Below, piece after piece: positions 61,572 through 64,000 of a stretch of DNA of 64,000 nt (the first letter of the stretch is position 1; each line of letters begins with the position of its first letter). Under the pieces are notes generated by a model. It was not told the DNA's origin. It was given only the letters and a program-made list of their open reading frames with translations, and did no database searches. Made by a program: the position numbers and the translations under genes. This DNA is from UBA4877 sp002399345 (GTDB lineage Bacteria > Bacillota > Thermoanaerobacteria > Thermoanaerobacterales > UBA4877), in contig DAIORT010000001.1 in the NCBI GenBank assembly GCA_036752905.1, forward strand, positions 186,001 through 250,000, given 5' to 3'.

Positions 61572-63035
61572 TTATTTGAGCAGGTTGTATACAAAACCCA
61601 TATCCAGCTTTTTCCTCACTGTCTGAGCCAGCAAATCATACTGCTCTTCCTTCTTTTTCCTGAAATCTATCTTAAGTTTCAAAGGATCAAGTCCTTTTGC
61701 CTTTCTTATGTTGTTTATAAGTCCTACGGCAAAAACATTGTTTTCAAATATACCATGAAGATATGTACCCATCGCCCTTCCCGTTGCATCCAATGATATA
61801 AGCCCCTTTTTAGATATTTGGCTTCCGCCTACAAATCTTGTTGTACCCATATGTATCTCATAGCCCCTTACTTCAAGACCGTTAAGTCCCTCAATTATTC
61901 CTCTACCATCCCGTATGACATCAGCCGAATTTACGGTAAGCTTATCTTGCTCAAACACAGTCGAAGCATCAAATATCCCCAGCCCCTGCGTCTCGCTTTT
62001 CTCTTCTACACCCGTAGGATCGGATATATATCTTCCCATCATCTGATATCCTCCGCAGACACCTATCACAATGCCGCCACTATTATAAAACTCTGTAATC
62101 TTATCAGCTATACCTGCGCTGCGCAAACTCTGTAGATCACCTATGGTGTTTTTACTGCCGGGTAATATAATAACATCGGGCTGACCGATGTCCTCCTCTC
62201 TCTTAACATATCGTAAGTTTATACCCGGATAGTAAAGCAGTGGGTTAAAATCTGTAAAATTAGATATATGCGGCAGGTATATGACCGCAATGTCTATATC
62301 ATTCCCTGTAGATACGCTGTGCACCGATGGGGTATCCTCCTCATCCAGGCTGATATTCATGTAGGGAGTCACCCCCACTGTGGGAAGGCCGGTTATCCCC
62401 TTTAGCATATCAAGGCCAGGCCGAAGCAGCTCATAATCCCCGCGGAATTTATTTATTATAAATCCCTTTATCCTGTCGCGGTCATCCGGTAAAAGATCCA
62501 ATGTACCCACAAATGATGCAAATACTCCTCCCCTGTCTATATCCCCCACCAATAGAACAGGGCAGTTAATTAAACGCGCCATTCCCATATTTACAATATC
62601 ATGGTCCATGAGATTTATTTCCGCGGGACTGCCCGCGCCCTCAAGAATAATATAATCATATTCACTTTTAAGATCCATAAAGGCATCATAAACAATCCTT
62701 TTTATTTCATCCTTATAATTTTCATATGCCCCGGCATCCAGATTTTTGCGCGGCTTTCCCATGAGCACCACCTGCGAACCCACATCAGAAGTAGGTTTTA
62801 ATAAAACAGGATTCATCCTTACATCCGGCACGATCCCCGCCGCCTCAGCCTGCATTACCTGAGCCCTGCCCATCTCCAACCCTTCATGGGTCACGTATGA
62901 ATTTAAGGCCATATTCTGCGCCTTAAATGGGGCAACCTTAAACCCATCCTGCCTCATAATCCGTAGCAAAGCGGCCGTCATCACACTCTTGCCTACGTCG
63001 GACTGGGTTCCCTGTAGCATAAGACAACCATGCAT
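61572..63035 (-). CDS. cobQ: Cobyric acid synthase
   Basis: ATP- and glutamine-dependent amidation of the corrin ring to adenosylcobyric acid. The 487 residues have an N-terminal dethiobiotin-synthetase-like domain (LQGTQSDVGKS, FKAQNMALNS, EGAGSPAEINL) and a C-terminal class I glutaminase (GVCGGYQMMG with the Cys, YEIHMGTT). The start follows GGGAGGTGAATTTAT. No ring-building genes are seen, so in this window the pathway looks like late synthesis or salvage. Confidence 0.95.
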   Translation of the reverse strand: MHGCLMLQGTQSDVGKSVMTAALLRIMRQDGFKVAPFKAQNMALNSYVTHEGLEMGRAQVMQAEAAGIVPDVRMNPVLLKPTSDVGSQVVLMGKPRKNLDAGAYENYKDEIKRIVYDAFMDLKSEYDYIILEGAGSPAEINLMDHDIVNMGMARLINCPVLLVGDIDRGGVFASFVGTLDLLPDDRDRIKGFIINKFRGDYELLRPGLDMLKGITGLPTVGVTPYMNISLDEEDTPSVHSVSTGNDIDIAVIYLPHISNFTDFNPLLYYPGINLRYVKREEDIGQPDVIILPGSKNTIGDLQSLRSAGIADKITEFYNSGGIVIGVCGGYQMMGRYISDPTGVEEKSETQGLGIFDASTVFEQDKLTVNSADVIRDGRGIIEGLNGLEVRGYEIHMGTTRFVGGSQISKKGLISLDATGRAMGTYLHGIFENNVFAVGLINNIRKAKGLDPLKLKIDFRKKKEEQYDLLAQTVRKKLDMGFVYNLLK

Positions 63036-63041
63036 ATAAAT

Positions 63042-63815
63042 TCACCTCCCGAGATTTGTTGGAATAACCATTGAATATTCACCATTTATAACCGATGTCC
63101 TCACCCCATAAGCCGTATATATATTCTCTTCATTTATGACTGAATGTGTGCTGCCGTCCGCAATCACATTGCCTCCATTCATTAAAATTATGTTATCACA
63201 AAAATTAAGTGAGAGATTAAGATCATGCATTATCGTAACTATAGTCATACCCTTGCTAGAAAGACTTCTTAATAAATTCATTACGTCCATCTGATATTTG
63301 ATATCCAGATGCGATACGGGCTCATCAAGCAAAAGCATCCTGGGTTGCTGGGCCAGTGCCCTCGCAATAAGAACCCTCTGAACCTCGCCTCCGCTTATCT
63401 CATACAAACTCCTGTCTTTAAGATCGTAGACCCCACACATTTCAAGGCATTCATTTACTATATTCAAATCCTCTGCGCTGCCGTTACCAAAAGCATCGAG
63501 ATACGGGCTCCTTCCCATCATCACAGTCTCAAATACCGAAAATCCTTTGGAATAACTTCCATCCTGAGGGACCAGGCCGATGGTCTTAGCCCTTTCCCGG
63601 CAGTCGGTGTCTAAAATATCCCTGCCGAATATATAAACAGTATCCCTTTTTTGCAGCCAGTATCCGGATAAATGACGCACAAGGGTTGTCTTACCCGCTC
63701 CATTCGGCCCGAGAATACCGGTTACGAGCCCATCATCTATATTCACTGTGATATTGTCTAATATTTTTTTACCGTTCAGACAAAAATTCAAATTATGAAC
63801 CTCAACAGCGTGCAA
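63042..63815 (-). CDS. ABC transporter ATP-binding protein, probable cobalamin importer (BtuD-like)
   Basis: 257 residues: Walker A GPNGAGKTT near 36-44, signature ISGGEVQRVLIARAL (ISGGE instead of LSGGQ) and Walker B LLLDEPVSHLD. It belongs to the FecE/BtuD group. The start is TTG after AAGGGGATGGTTTGA, just after the permease stop. Cobalamin is the likely substrate because of the adjoining cob genes, but iron-siderophore uptake cannot be ruled out from sequence. Confidence 0.85.
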   Translation of the reverse strand: MHAVEVHNLNFCLNGKKILDNITVNIDDGLVTGILGPNGAGKTTLVRHLSGYWLQKRDTVYIFGRDILDTDCRERAKTIGLVPQDGSYSKGFSVFETVMMGRSPYLDAFGNGSAEDLNIVNECLEMCGVYDLKDRSLYEISGGEVQRVLIARALAQQPRMLLLDEPVSHLDIKYQMDVMNLLRSLSSKGMTIVTIMHDLNLSLNFCDNIILMNGGNVIADGSTHSVINEENIYTAYGVRTSVINGEYSMVIPTNLGR

Positions 63816-64000
63816 TCAAACCATCCCCTTGTTCCTCTTCAGCAGATAAATAAAAAACGGGCCGCCCATTAAAGCGGTAATTATGCCCACAGGTATCTCC
63901 ACCGGGCTTAATATGCATCTGGAGATTGTGTCCGTAATACACATAAAACCTGCCCCGCCGATCAAAGATAGGATAAAAAGCCTGCGGTTGTCATACCCGG
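63816..64000 (-). CDS. FecCD/BtuC-type ABC transporter permease (C-terminal end only)
   Basis: Only the last 61 or so codons are in the window. The visible C-terminus has SRCILSPVEIPVGIITALMGGPFFIYLL (in part), closely matching the end of BtuC/FhuB-type permeases, then a short basic tail. The TGA stop lies just before the ATP-binding gene start, giving a permease-ATPase operon. Confidence 0.85.
   Translation of the reverse strand, partial: GYDNRRLFILSLIGGAGFMCITDTISRCILSPVEIPVGIITALMGGPFFIYLLKRNKGMV

Larger units (their letters stand above)
8645..62422. repeat. Dispersed 9-bp pseudo-palindrome GGCCWGGCC (12 copies)
   Basis: Copies start at 8645, 14850, 16566, 22068, 32662, 35107, 36735, 46385, 56717, 59930, 60717 and 62414; two GGCCCGGCC variants start at 22645 and 50508. 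All lie inside genes. Each copy contains two GGCC sites around a CCWGG core. Read in the coding direction, eight are GGC CWG GCC (Gly-Gln/Leu-Ala), two are x-GCC-WGG-CC (Ala-Arg-Pro) and two are GG-CCW-GGC (Pro-Gly). Count is by eye. Confidence 0.7.

Noticed and set aside
1..64000. tRNA, rRNA, CRISPR array, insertion sequence, prophage or defence island
   Set aside because: No gap is large enough for such elements without showing their signatures, and no repeat-spacer pattern, transposase motif or tRNA-like cloverleaf was seen.

Overview
The window is a gene-dense, low-GC chromosomal segment (roughly 40% GC by eye) from a spore-forming member of the Firmicutes, most likely class Clostridia. 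Sporulation genes (spoVS, spoVM, ylbJ, an alpha/beta-type small acid-soluble spore protein), CodY, FapR, RemA, HslUV, PrkC/PrpC and strong AGGAGGTG ribosome binding sites all point that way. I do not recognise the species. No rRNA, tRNA, CRISPR array, transposase or prophage gene was seen, and no gap between genes exceeds 300 bases. Most genes lie on the minus strand, so functional order runs from high to low coordinates.

From right to left: (1) 58.5-64.0 kb is a cobalamin salvage/uptake operon (btuC-like fragment, btuD-like, cobQ, cobU, cobS, cobC) ending in a PLP aminotransferase. (2) 53.6-58.5 kb holds a PerR-like regulator with a near-consensus promoter, a Cof-type HAD phosphatase, a Na/Pi cotransporter with PhoU domain and a Na+:alanine symporter. 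(3) 37.2-53.3 kb is the classic remA-gmk-rpoZ-coaBC-priA-def-fmt-...-rsmB-rlmN-prpC-prkC-rpe-thiN-spoVM block, with dapF upstream and a DUF116/membrane protease/DUF6391-like module inserted. (4) 27.1-37.1 kb contains rpmB, recG, a spore protein gene, rsmD, coaD, a coiled-coil gene, ylbJ, ylbM (tmcAL), pta-ackA and yceD-rpmF. (5) 8.1-27.0 kb is a superoperon joining lipid synthesis (fapR-plsX-fabH-fabK-fabD-fabG-acpP-fabF) to rnc, a radical SAM gene, spoVS, smc, the SRP genes ftsY-ylxM-ffh, rpsP-khpA-rimM-trmD-rplS, lepB and rbgA. (6) 0-8.1 kb holds comM, an inverted rnhB-yraN pair, dprA-topA, hslV-hslU and the start of codY.

The content is mostly housekeeping. The unexpected points are: a 9-bp pseudo-palindrome, GGCCWGGCC, found 12 times in different genes and in all three reading frames; a 22-codon spoVM with a GTG start; an adjacent 59-residue two-helix membrane protein; a PriA with altered helicase motifs II and VI; several local departures from the usual gene order (rnhB-yraN flipped, no trmFO/xerC, no rsgA, no yloU/fakA, spoVS inside the rnc-smc operon); and intercistronic hairpins, including one whose stem contains the coaBC stop codon.

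Start codons were reassigned wherever a longer frame began inside or upstream of a clear ribosome binding site. TTG or GTG starts are proposed for hslV, dprA, rpsP, ackA, rsmB, the DUF116 gene, spoVM, the aminotransferase, cobC and the btuD-like gene.
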